A DNA stretch of 46,925 nucleotides, from NCBI GenBank assembly GCA_032718475.1, contig JAUCBJ010004910.1:1-46925 (forward strand), in the 5' to 3' direction. The DNA comes from Nemertoderma westbladi (lineage: Eukaryota > Xenacoelomorpha > Nemertodermatida > Nemertodermatidae). Shown piece by piece: positions 33,306-43,164 of the stretch (position 1 is its first letter; every line of letters starts with the position of its first letter). Position numbers and translations under genes: made by a program. Below the pieces are notes generated by a model. It worked only from the letters and a program-made list of their open reading frames with translations, had not been told where the DNA came from and did not search any database.

Positions 33306-34354
33306 GACCCAGCCGGAGTAGAGACAATGCGTCGACTAGAGAGGGGCGTAGAAGCGAAGTAGGAGGTAGTGAAGTAAGAAGTGGCGAATGGGGGGGGGGG
33401 GGGGGCGGGGAGAGAATGCTCCCACAAGCATCGGCGGATAATGCGCGGGGCGAGTTAGATGAACCGCGGCACCCGACGACGGAGAATAGTAGGGGGATTG
33501 CGAGTATCCCCAGGAGCGTCCAACCGGCTAGAGAGAGAGAGGTTGGCGCCGTGAGCGGGCGAGCGACAAGACGTCGAGCCCAGTCGGAAGACGGAAGAAG
33601 AACAGTGGAGTTTAACCGGGAGGTCGAAGAGAGATCTCATGAGCGGGAGCGCTACACTGAAGAGAGAAGAAGTGAAGAGAATAGAAGAAGCGTTGCTACG
33701 AGCAACCGGAGAGCGAGGACGGACAGCGAACCGTCGGTAGTAGAGATGGAGTTAGAGAGTCAGTGGGGTCGAACTCCGGGAGATTGCCGTCGCCCCGGAG
33801 AGACGCAGCCTGGTGAGATATACCATACGCCGGGAGAAGGGTACAGGATGTACCGGTACGAGGACGAGAACAGGAGAGGGGATCGAAGAGAAACTTCCCG
33901 ACGGGATATAGCTGCCGATCGAGAGTACGGTAGTCGCGGGGAGGACTTCTTGGAATATTCGAGAAGATTAAACTTCGGTCCGGAGGGACACAGGCAGACT
34001 GCAGGACATACTGTAGGCCTTACTGCACATACTATAGGCCATGCTGGAAGAGATAGTGTAGGCGATAGGGTAGCGCGGACAATGGGATTAGATCCGGAAG
34101 TCGCGGCGTACATACCGGTAGGTAGGCAAGAAGTGGATAGGCCTATACCGGTACCTGCACACCAGTATGACTATAATATGCAGGGACATAACATATACCC
34201 AGGGGAGGGGGGAGTTATTGCCGATAGGTGTGTGGGCCCCAATATATTAACATCAACCCCAGTACCAAACATAACACTGGTGGGGGGGGGGGGGGGGGGG
34301 GGCAGGGTGACATTCCCCCATTACAATATCAGCAATACACTCAGCCGAGAATAA
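33299..34354 (+). CDS. Arg/Glu-rich gag frame of BEL-like element 2
   Basis: A 351-codon frame, highly charged (many RR, ER, SRE runs), with a Gly run encoded by the G16 tract (33390-33405). It ends shortly after a second G-run (34282-34302), where the frame is lost. The downstream frame (34228-34548) continues the gag sequence (GDIPPLQYQQYTQPRI). No fold recognised. Inference: disordered N-terminal gag, interrupted by growth of the G-run. Confidence 0.5.
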   Translation: MSRPSRSRDNASTREGRRSEVGGSEVRSGEWGGGGGGERMLPQASADNARGELDEPRHPTTENSRGIASIPRSVQPAREREVGAVSGRATRRRAQSEDGRRTVEFNREVEERSHERERYTEERRSEENRRSVATSNRRARTDSEPSVVEMELESQWGRTPGDCRRPGETQPGEIYHTPGEGYRMYRYEDENRRGDRRETSRRDIAADREYGSRGEDFLEYSRRLNFGPEGHRQTAGHTVGLTAHTIGHAGRDSVGDRVARTMGLDPEVAAYIPVGRQEVDRPIPVPAHQYDYNMQGHNIYPGEGGVIADRCVGPNILTSTPVPNITLVGGGGGGGRVTFPHYNISNTLSRE

Positions 34355-35199
34355 TAACACCGAACCCCTTGGACCAGAACAGATCGTGCGATACAGAGAT
34401 ATGGAGGGGGCCGTTACCCCCAATGATATATCCGACACAGAAAAAATCAACAGGCCCGACGGGCGAACCGCACCCAACAGGGAGAGTCTGTACAGCATCC
34501 GTCGAACCCATTGGAAGCACAGGCGATGGGTATGGCAACACTCATTGATGCGCTTAAGACCAGGATCGAGCTGCCACCAGTGGAGCCATTTAAATTCGAT
34601 GGAAGCAGACCGGAAGAATACCTGCAATTCCGACGCATGTACAGTAATGAAATATTAACTAAGAATCTGACGCAGGCGGAGTGCCTAAAATATTTACAAG
34701 TTACACAGGGGGCCCAGCGTACGATATCGTGAGGCAGTATCAAGGCATCGAGGGTGGCTTCACGACTGCATGGCGGGCCCTAGACAGGGAATACGGACAC
34801 CCTGCCAAGATCATCCGGCAGACCTTGAGGGGAATAACATCGGGTGGCCTACAGGATAACCCTGTTAGTATAAAGACTTTCGCGAATAAGGTCGAGAAGG
34901 CGCTGATCGTGCTAAAGACCTTGGATGCGCCATACGAACTCAACGCATCGAATAACATCACCACGATAGCGCAGGCACTGCCAATCTGGCTACGGAACAA
35001 ATGGAGGAAGATCGCCTTCTCCACCCGGGAGAAGAAAGGTGCGGAACCGGGCCTAGAGGAAATGTCGAACTTCCTCAATTATGAAGCAGAATTAATCACG
35101 GACCCAGTCTACAGCGAGGATAGTCTGGGGAAGGCGCCGAGGGCCGAATATAACAGGCCGAAACCAGAGCATAATGCGGCAAATGCGTTACCAAATTAA
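34355..35199 (+). pseudogene. Gag core (DUF1759-like) of BEL-like element 2
   Basis: Seen: LPPVEPFKFDGSRPEEYLQF (34576-34635), RMYSNEILTKNLTQAECLKY, a one-base shift near 34710, then GGPAYDIVRQYQGIEGGFTT, ALDREYGHPAKIIRQTLRGI and LPIWLRNKWRKIAFSTREK. Known: 'LP.F.G...EY..F...F', 'KL..L...L.G.A...I' and 'A...L...YG.P..I' are landmarks of the Pao/BEL gag family. Apart from the shift it is well preserved. Confidence 0.75.
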
Positions 35200-35359
35200 G
35201 ACAATCCCTACCATACGCGGCGACACAGGGGACTGCAAGTCCACAGATAGCTGGGAGTAGGGCCACACCGTGGCACGAACAGGGACAAAATAACAACACA
35301 AACAAATATAATCCCAACACACCCAGTAGGCCAAATCCAAATAACCAAAACACTAAACC

Positions 35360-35940
35360 GGTAGATGTGAATCTACATGCAATACGTGTAGGGCTATATA
35401 AGGAACGTTACAACCCAGGATACAAATGTCAATTGCATAAAGACGGAACCCATAAGACCATGGACTGTAAGCATTGGCAGGCGTTACCCAAACAAGATCG
35501 GATAGCCTATGCTGATAAGAATGGAATTTGTCACCGATGTGTGGTAGGAGGACACAGGGTTGCAAGAGTGTAAGGAGACACCAGTAAGATTCGGTCAAGG
35601 CAAAGGTCAAACAATGGCGACAAGCACCATAGGAGCGAAGAGAAGGGGAATGGTACTACTCGGGGTGGTACCGGTGAGGGTAATAGGAGAGAGTGGTCGA
35701 TCAGTTACCACGTTGATGCTGGTCGACAGCGGAGCAGCCTTCACATTGGTGGAGAATTGGGTGGCCGAGAAGATAGGGTTACAGACGAGGCCGAGCAGGA
35801 TGGCGGTAACTACTATCTCCAGCAAGGATGAGGTCCTGGAAATGAGGACGGGAAGGTGCGAAATATCAGCAATAGCACCGGGATGTGACTATGGGGCGAC
35901 CATCGACCCCATTCAGGTAATAGAATCGATCAACATTTAA
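35360..35940 (+). pseudogene. CCHC knuckles and aspartic protease of BEL-like element 2
   Basis: Seen: YKCQLHKDGTHKTMDCKHW and GICHRCVVGGHRVARV (CX2CX4H...), a shift, then QECKETPVRF completing the second knuckle's last Cys. Next is a frame with VVPVRVIGESGRSVTTLMLV followed by DSGAAFTLVENWVAEKIGL. DSGA is the catalytic Asp of a retropepsin-like (DUF1758-type) protease. The frame stops at 35940 and no RT follows, so the element was cut here. Confidence 0.75.
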
Positions 35941-36528
35941 CAAATAATACAATTTGGTACCGATATATAAAATTTTGAATAATACAGTAATATAAATAAA
36001 TAATTTTTTTTATTACTAGCTATTTTAAATTTAAAAAAATAACTAGGTAGCTATATGTTCTAGAACAATAATTTTTTTAATTTATTTTTGTTCTAGAATT
36101 GTATAGGCCTATATTATTATATATTTTTTGTTCTAGAATTCTTCACTGTTGTCATGGTAACAATAATTTATGTTATAAAAATGCAGTTCTATGGAACTGT
36201 TGCCAAATTTTAAATTCGGTCGGGGCAAGGGGTCTCTCTACCTATTATTACAGCAATTATGCTGAGTTGATATAATAATCCAGTATGCAGTAATCAGATA
36301 ACTGGATAATCAGATTGTCAGATGTGAGATAATACTGTCAGACGGTAATACAGTACCTGCAGTAATATAATTGGCCTAGCTGAAAACCGCAGTACCGGTA
36401 CAGCAGTAGGCCTACAGGAATAGGAAATACTGAAATAGGAATAGCAAATAAGTCTAACCCATCCAATACTGCAATAGGCCTATACTGCTAGCTAAGCAGC
36501 TAAGCGCTAGGCGCCTAACTACTGAAAT
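35941..36528 (+). promoter_or_regulatory. Upstream region of the THAP/PHD gene
   Basis: AT-rich 588 bp between the end of the BEL-like element and the start codon at 36529. It contains three GTTCTAGAA palindromes (36057-36065, 36090-36098, 36130-36138), each equal to an inverted TTCnnGAA pair as in heat-shock elements. Three TAGGCCTA palindromes are at 36104, 36407 and 36475. No TATA box or initiator can be assigned with confidence. The regulatory role is inferred from position only. Confidence 0.35.
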
Positions 36529-37110
36529 ATGTTGCACTGCGTTATTGTCGGATGTCGGCGAAACGCTGACAAAGAAAAATGTTACAACGCATCCTACCAC
36601 AAACTCCCCCAAGCGGGACAAGAAGCGAAACCTTTGCTTAAATTACTCGCCATAGAACAGCGGAAGGCGTGGCTCCGCGCGCTAAACCGCACCTCCGTAT
36701 ACGAGAGTAAAGGCGAGAGATTGTGTTCCAGACATTTCCATTTTAAACCGGCGTCGGCCAGTAACGTTTACGACGTAGATTGGATCCCGAGCGTGGCGTT
36801 AACCCAAGATAAACCGTCGAAGAAATCCCCCAAACAGCCCGCCGATGCTCTTAAAGTCCGTTCGGCTCAGTCTCTGAATCGGGTACTCAACGTGCTCCTT
36901 TATCGTCGGATGGTTGAACTGATACTGGAAGGTTCTGTCCCAACCGAGTCTGCGTTAGACGGAGTTCCACCTACTCACGGCTCCCGTTTGGTTACCTTCC
37001 TCGATTGGGGAACTGCGTTTTCCGTGCGGGGGGATGACGACGGTAATCAGCAACTCTATCTCGCGGATAAAATGGTTCTCCCATCCGAAATGTTCGAGGA
37101 AGCTGTGCAG
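36529..37110 (+). CDS. THAP/BED-like/ING-PHD protein, exon 1 (THAP zinc finger)
   Basis: Start ATG at 36529. Residues 1-91 form a THAP C2CH finger: C4, C9, YHKLP (23-27), W48 in RKAWLRALNR, then LCSRHF with C66 and H69, and VDWIPS at 83-88 in place of the usual closing AVPTIF-type block. Known: THAP domains bind DNA sequence-specifically and derive from or share ancestry with P-element transposases. Residues 115-194 (LNRVLNVLLYRRMVELILEG; WGTAFSVRGDDD) have no fold I know. The exon ends CAG|GTCGGT in phase 0. CpG-rich, even codon use. Joined to three further exons it gives 3,717 nt, 1,238 residues plus stop. Confidence 0.85.
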
Positions 37111-37484
37111 GTCGGTCTGTTTGTCTGTCTGTCTTTATGTGACGATTGACTTGACATCTTTATGTAACCACTGACAGATTTATAGAAACTTTAATATAAA
37201 TAATTTATATTATAACGACATATAACTTTATATACTTATATATATACTATGTTATATACTATAACTTTATATAACTTTATAACTTCATACAGCTTTATAT
37301 AACTAATACTGTAATGTTAGCTTCATGTGCCGGTAACTATTGCGACTTGCGAGCTTTATGCCTATATAACTATTGACTGATACTGTTATAAAGGCCTAAC
37401 ACATATCTTTCTTTATGTAACGTTTATATATCTTTTATTTTTGTATGTATAAGTATAGATATAATCCACCTCTCTCACCTGCAG
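37111..37484 (+). other. Intron 1, flanked by an 8-bp direct repeat
   Basis: 374 bp, AT-rich, with TATAACTTTA simple sequence. Donor GTCGGT is weak; acceptor is CTCTCACCTGCAG. GCTGTGCA occurs at 37102-37109 in exon 1 and again at 37485-37492 at the start of exon 2, so the spliced product carries a tandem A-V-Q/A-V-H. Confidence 0.7.
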
Positions 37485-37713
37485 GCTGTGCACGTTAGCG
37501 GCGGTGTCCAAGAAGGCCAGTGCGCCGGCTACGACGAGACAGTCTCTCTGTGGACCAGCGAGTTCACCATGGGCGAAGAGAACTTCGGCCCGTCTGTGCG
37601 ACTAATCGGTCGGCTCATTACGGACTGTCGGATGTGCGACACTAAATCCACCGAGATCCGACCCCAGAAGGTATCCGTAGATCGGCCATCCATATCCAGC
37701 ATCTCCTCGGAGG
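37485..37713 (+). CDS. THAP/BED-like/ING-PHD protein, exon 2
   Basis: 229 nt, entered in phase 0 after CCTGCAG and left in phase 1 at GAGG|GTAAGTA, a near-perfect donor. It encodes about residues 195-270 (AVHVSGGVQEGQCAGYDETV; SLWTSEFTMGEENFGPSVRL; DCRMC...). A W..EFT...E core and a CxxC are visible but no domain is named. GC-rich like exon 1 and unlike the AT-rich introns, which supports it as coding. Confidence 0.8.
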
Positions 37714-38164
37714 GTAAGTAATGGCGGGTATTTCAATCTGAATCTCAACTAAAAAAAATTACTGGGGTAGTTTCTTTGCAGCACCAAAATTTCAAGTAGT
37801 GGACAATATTAAAAAAATATGAAGTTACAATTTGCACTTGATTCAATATAGGTTTTCTGGCGTCTCGGGCACTGAATCTTTTGGAAGATATTTAAAAACA
37901 CCTGGTTACTATAGATTGCAGTTTTAGTCCTCTGCGTTAAGCATAAAAATGAAAAAAAAATACAAAGTAACCAGCACATTTCAGTTTGAACACAACAATT
38001 TTAATTGACTTATCCCATTAGCTATAAGTTCACCTTTTTAGGTTTTTAGGGCGCTGATTCTAATAGAATACGTTTCTAATTCCCCAGATCATTGCAACTC
38101 TTATTTTTCGGCGTAATATAGAGAAACACGAGACGATACTATCTATTGAGCAATTTGCTTATTT

Positions 38165-38665
38165 TCAGAATTTGATGCTGGCACAAAATTTTCACCCATT
38201 CAGAAATTCAGAACCCTCACAAACCCGCATAACGCAAGTAACAAGATGACACAATCAATTGATATTTGATTGATTTCAAAATTTGGTGCTAACACGTAAC
38301 ACCTTTGCACTCACTTTAAAAAAAGTCTAGTTAGATATTTATTTTTCAATATTGAATTCAGAAACGCCATAAATCTGTAAAATTCGAGAAACAAGTTGTC
38401 ACATTCAAATTAAATATTGAATGGATTTTCAAAATTTCGTGCTGGCACCAAATTTTGCACACAGTACCGAAAAATGCTAGTTAGAAATCCCTGACCGGTG
38501 CAACTCGTATATATACCATCGAAACCAGAACCCCAAAAAATCCCTATTACGCAAAAAAACGGGTTTTTAATTAATTTAATTAATTTATTTATATAATTAA
38601 TTTAAACGCAGTAAATTTACAAAAATAAATTTTTTTTCAAAATTTGGTGCTAGCACCAAATGTTA
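38165..38665. repeat. Dispersed palindrome family in intron 2
   Basis: Versions of CAAAATTTGGTGCTGGCACC lie near 38171, 38279, 38431 and 38638, with a partial at 37781. The copy at 38642-38661 (ATTTGGTGCTAGCACCAAAT) is a perfect 20-bp palindrome. Surrounding phrases (CAGAA.CCC..AAA, ACGCAA.TAACAAG) also recur, so the unit is a decayed repeat of roughly 110-210 bp. Confidence 0.6.
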
Positions 38666-39384
38666 GCAGCCGTCTAAAAAAACAAGTTTGAAATTATTAG
38701 AAAACCAAAAACCAATAACTCAAAAATAGAGATGTTACAAATCATATTTCATTAAATCTAATTTTCAAAAGCGTCTCAAAAACACTGCTGCGTTTGTTTC
38801 AGAGTTATAACAAAAAACCTCGGGGTGGTTATATTGACCCCCCCCCCCCCCCCCTGGTTTAATAGGGTTAACGGTTTATTTATGTCCTACATCACACAGT
38901 ACCACTTCAGTTTCAATTGATAGAAAAGTTCCTTTAGTTTGTCCGTTTGTCGGATGAAACTGTCTGCTGTTTTTATGCCGTATTTAATAATTTATCAGAT
39001 TTGGGTCCTTATTTTTTTATTCTCCGTCCTACTGAGCTCATTAGAGGATAGTTTTGATAATATAATATAAATTATATTAATTCCCTACTCCCGTTCTAAT
39101 TCAATGGTTGATTTTGTGGCTTATTTAAATTCGTGGTTCTAGTTATTGACTATCTTATCTGTAATTTGGTAAATAATATAACATCCAGTCTATTTTGTAT
39201 GATACTTTACTTACTAGAAAGATAAAGATCTCTACAGCATAGGGATTACAGTAGAAGTAGAAGTAGAAAGATTACAGTAGAAGTAGAAGTAGAAAGATTA
39301 CAGTAGAACGGTAATAAGGCACTAAGGCAATACTGATAGTAAATTAGTAACTACATACAATAATAGAGCAAACAAACTGGTTTA

Positions 39385-39705
39385 CTCTGGAGTCCCGAAT
39401 AGACGGGGCGACACGGTTATTAATTATTTAAAACAAATCCACCCACAATGCTCTTATTCCAAACACCCCGACTATAAATTTTTTCTAAAAAATGTTACAT
39501 TTTTTATTATGAGTAAATAAACGTTTGTTCTCATAATAATTAAGAGTTGAAAGTGAAAGAAAACCAAAACCGTGTAACGAGTATAACACCGGTACAACCG
39601 GTAGCTGTAGGTACTACTGTACCTGTACGCCTATACTGTATGTTAAGTAAGTAGGCCTAAGTTTTCCAATTTTTCCACCCACCCCGTCCATTCGGGACTC
39701 CAGAG
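39385..39705. mobile_element. TIR MITE, 321 bp, TA target duplication
   Basis: Left end CTCTGGAGTCCCGAATAGAC, right end GTCCATTCGGGACTCCAGAG; the inverted match is 24 bp with one mismatch. TA flanks both ends (39383-39384, 39706-39707), as for Tc1/mariner-type elements. Non-coding, sitting inside intron 2. Confidence 0.8.
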
Positions 39706-40247
39706 TACCTGGCATTCCACCTGCCGAGACGTTACATATGTTTGTTACCAGTATAGTGTATAAAACTCAAAAGGAGACATGCAAAAAGTTGGGGGAGTCA
39801 ACACCTGTATATTGGTAGAATTATAATGTATTATTTTATACTTGTATTGTGCACTACATACTACAATATCATGGTGTTGGTATGGGGGGGGGGGGGGGGG
39901 GGGGGGGTATACAGTATTTAAAACGTTTAAATTTGATTAAATCAAAAAATTTAGAAGAAAATGAAACAAAATTAACAACGAATTTAAATTCTATGAAGCG
40001 AAACGAAAATTTCATAGATACGAAACGAATATTTGATCGGATTTGTAAAAACTAATCGAAATTGCAATTTCTTTCGTTTCGTTATGCCATCGATGGATAA
40101 TATACAATATACTCTGACAATTATTATATTGTAAGTCTACTAAATGTTCGTGTAGTTTAATCAGTTAATCCTTATTACCCAAGGAGACACACACAACTAT
40201 TTCCGCGGTTTATCACTGATTCAATTAATTGTATATTTATCTTCCAG

Positions 40248-40484
40248 GATCTACTATTATTGGTGGGTCTTCCCCGCCTCGGGACAGTGACGACTTATCA
40301 TCACGGCCCAGACGTAGACGACGGGAAGAGAGTAAACGATATTCCTCCGCAGAGTTCGTCATTGATGTCCACTCGAAACTTAGTGCAGATGATTCGAAGA
40401 GCGGAAAATCTCAGGAGGATGTTGTTGTGGAGCCCTGTGAGAAAGGGAAGGATGACGTACTTAGTCAGAGGAAGGTCCTAGAAG
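40248..40484 (+). CDS. THAP/BED-like/ING-PHD protein, exon 3
   Basis: Entered in phase 1 after TTATCTTCCAG and ending at the first GAAG|GTAAGAG (40484), phase 1. It encodes a Ser/Arg/Glu-rich linker (GSTIIGGSSPPRDSDDL; RPRRRRREESKRYSS, a likely nuclear-localisation patch) and ends LSQRKVLEG. The last 20 nt plus the donor are the template for the downstream minisatellite. Using the next donor (40532) would add exactly 16 residues with the same phase. The donor after that (40563) is out of phase, and TAA at 40565-40567 ends the frame. Confidence 0.75.
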
Positions 40485-43057
40485 GTAAGAGAGGGACAGA
40501 TAACGCACCTAGTCAGAGGAAGGTCCTAGAAGGTAAGAGAGGGACAGAGGAAGGTCCTAGAAGGTAAGAGAGGGACGGATAACGCACCTAGTCAGAGGAA
40601 GGTCCTAGAAGGTAAGAGAGGGACAGATAACGCACCTAGTCAGAGGAAGGTCCTAGAAGGTAAGAGATGGACAGATAATGCACCTAGTCAGAGGAAGGTC
40701 CTAGAAGGTAAGAGAGGGACGGATAACGCACCTAGTCAGAGGAAGGTCCTAGAAGGTAAGAGAGGGACAGGGACAGAGGAAGGTCCTAGAAGGTAAGAGA
40801 GGGACGGATAACGCACCTAGTCAGAGGAAGGTCCTAGAAGGTAAGAGAGGGACAGGGACAGAGGAAGGTCCTAGAAGGTAAGAGAGGGACGGATAACGCA
40901 CCTAGTCAGAGGAAGGTCCTAGAAGGTAAGAGAGGGACAGATAACGCACCTAGTCAGAGGAAGGTCCTAGAAGGTAAGAGATGGACAGATAATGCACCTA
41001 GTCAGAGGAAGGTCCTAGAAGGTAAGAGAGGGACGGATAACGCACCTAGTCAGAGGAAGGTCCTAGAAGGTAAGAGAGGGACAGATAACGCACCTAGTCA
41101 GAGGAAGGTCCTAGAAGGTAAGAGATGGACAGATAATGCACCTAGTCAGAGGAAGGTCCTAGAAGGTAAGAGAGGGACGGATAACGCACCTAGTCAGAGG
41201 AAGGTCCTAGAAGGTAAGAGAGGGACAGGGACAGAGGAAGGTCCTAGAAGGTAAGAGAGGGACGGATAACGCACCTAGTCAGAGGAAGGTCCTAGAAGGT
41301 AAGAGAGGGACAGGGACAGAGGAAGGTCCTAGAAGGTAAGAGAGGGATGGATAACGCACCTAGTCAGAGGAAGGTCCTAGAAGGTAAGAGAGGGACAGAT
41401 AACGCACCTAGTCAGAGGAAGGTCCTAGAAGGTAAGAGATGGACAGATAATGCACCTAGTCAGAGGAAGGTCCTAGAAGGAAAGAGAGGGACAGGGACAG
41501 AGGAAGGTCCTAGAAGGTATGAGAGGGACAGAGGAAGGTCCTAGAAGGTAAGATAGGGACGGATAACGCACCTAGCCAGAGGAAGGTCCTAGAAGGTAAG
41601 AGAGGGACAGATAACGCACCTAGTCAAAGGAAGGTCCTAGAAGGTAAGAGAGGGACGTATAACGGACCTAGTCAGAGGAAGGTCCTAGAAGGTAAGAGAG
41701 GGACAGAGGAAGGTCCTAGAAGGTAAGAGAGGGACGGATAACGCACCGAGTCAGAGGAAGGTCCTAGAAGGTAAGAGAGGGACGGATAACGCACCGAGTC
41801 AGAGGAAGGTCCTAGAAGGTAAGAGAGGGACGGCTAACGCACCGAGTCAGAGGAAGGTCCTAGAAGGTAAGAGAGGGACGGCTAACGCACCGAGTCAGAG
41901 GAAGGTCCTAGAAGGTAAGAGATGGACAGATAATGCACCTAGTCAGAGGAAGGTCCTAGAAGGTAAGAGAGGGACGGATAACGCACCTAGTCAGAGGAAG
42001 GTCCTAGAAGGTAAGAGAGGGACAGATAACGCACCTAGTCAGAGGAAGGTCCTAGAAGGTAAGAGAGGGACAGGGACAGAGGAAGGTCCTAGAAGGTAAG
42101 AGAGGGACGGATAACGCACCTAGTCAGATGAAGGTCCTAGAAGGTAAGAGAGGGACGGATAACGCACCTAGTCAGAGGAAGGTCCTAGAAGGTAAGAGAG
42201 GGACAGAGGACGGTCCTAGAAGGTAAGAGAGGGGCGGATAACGCACCTAGTCAGATGAAGGTCCTAGAAGGTAAGAGAGGGACGGATAACGCACCTAGTC
42301 AGAGGAAGGTCCTAGAAGGTAAGAGAGGGACGGATAACGCACCTAGTCAGAGGAAGGTCCTAGAAGGTAAGAGAGGGACGGATAACGCACCTAGTCAGAG
42401 GAAGGTCCTAGAAGGTAAGAGAGGGACAGAGGACGGTCCTAGAAGGTAAGAGAGGGGCGGATAACGCACCTAGTCAGATGAAGGTCCTAGAAGGTAAGAG
42501 AGGGACGGATAACGCACCTAGTCAGAGGAAGGTCCTAGAAGGTAAGAGAGGGACGGATAACGCACCTAGTCAGAGGAAGGTCCTAGAAGGTAAGAGAGGG
42601 ACGGATAACGCACCTAGTCAGAGGAAGGTCCTAGAAGGTAAGAGAGGGACAGAGGAAGGTCCTAGAAGGTAAGAGAGGGACGGATAACGCACCTAGTCAG
42701 ATGAAGGTCCTAGAAGGTAAGAGAGGGACGGATAACGCACCTAGTCAGAGGAAGGTCCTAGAAGGTAAGAGAGGGACATATAACGCACCGAGTCAGAGGA
42801 AGGTCCTAGAAGGTAAGAGAAGGACGGATAACGCACCTAGTCAGAGGAAGGTCTTAGAAGGTAAGAGAGGGACAGATAACGCACCTAGTCAGAGGAAGGT
42901 CCTAGAAGGTAAGAGAGGGACAGATAACGCACCTAGTCAGAGGAAGGTCCTAGAAGGTAAGAGAGGGACAGATAACGCACCATGTCAGAGGAAGGTCCTA
43001 GAAGGTAAGAGAGGGACAGAGGAAGGTCCTAAAAGCACCTAGTCGGAGGAAGGTCTC
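40464..43057 (+). repeat. Splice-donor minisatellite, about 55 copies of exon-3 end plus 5' splice site
   Basis: The main unit is 48 bp: AGTCAGAGGAAGGTCCTAGA then AGGTAAGAGAGGGACRGATA then ACGCACCT. Shorter units lacking the ATAACGCACCTAGTC part interrupt it. I counted AAGGTAAGA 55 times by hand, and two further units carry a changed site (GGAAAG near 41480, GGTATG near 41517). The main unit keeps the frame open as (SQRKVLEGKRGTDNAP)n, while short units bring the TAA of GGTAAG into frame. The array occupies nearly all of intron 3 and ends in diverged units (CCTAAAAGCACC). Confidence 0.95.
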
Positions 43058-43164
43058 GGCCAGAATATGCTAAGATATTAATTAATTTAGTAAGATATTT
43101 GTACTTTTTTATATTTTTTTTTTATTTATACCTTTTAACGACTATCTAACTAAAACTCTTACAG

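Larger units (their letters stand above)
31600..35940 (+). mobile_element. BEL/Pao-like retrotransposon 2, gag to protease only
   Basis: A GC- and CpG-rich block sharply bounded by AT-rich DNA. Leader frames, a repeat-laden gag, a DUF1759-like gag core, CCHC knuckles and an aspartic protease follow in order. The coding block stops at 35940 with no RT. AATAAA at 31631 precedes the first ATG and could be an LTR polyadenylation signal, but I found no matching repeat downstream, so LTRs are not demonstrated. The composition differs strongly from element 1, suggesting a different lineage. Confidence 0.65.
37714..40247 (+). other. Intron 2
   Basis: 2.5 kb, AT-rich, no coding. It contains repeated AATTTGGTGCTnGCACCAAA palindromes (37781-38661), a C17 run (38838-38854) and a GTAGAA/GATTACA short tandem (39245-39307). 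It also holds a TIR MITE (39385-39705) and a G24 run (39884-39907). It ends TTATCTTCCAG. Confidence 0.75.

Noticed and set aside
40464-43057. CRISPR-like regular array
   Set aside because: Units are contiguous with no unique spacers, and the surrounding gene has introns and animal domains.
40464-43057. Recursive splicing sites or 20-nt micro-exons (CACCTAG...GAAG|GT)
   Set aside because: The AG before each unit lacks a pyrimidine tract, and the donor is not preceded by an acceptor-type CAG; donor reading alone explains the pattern.
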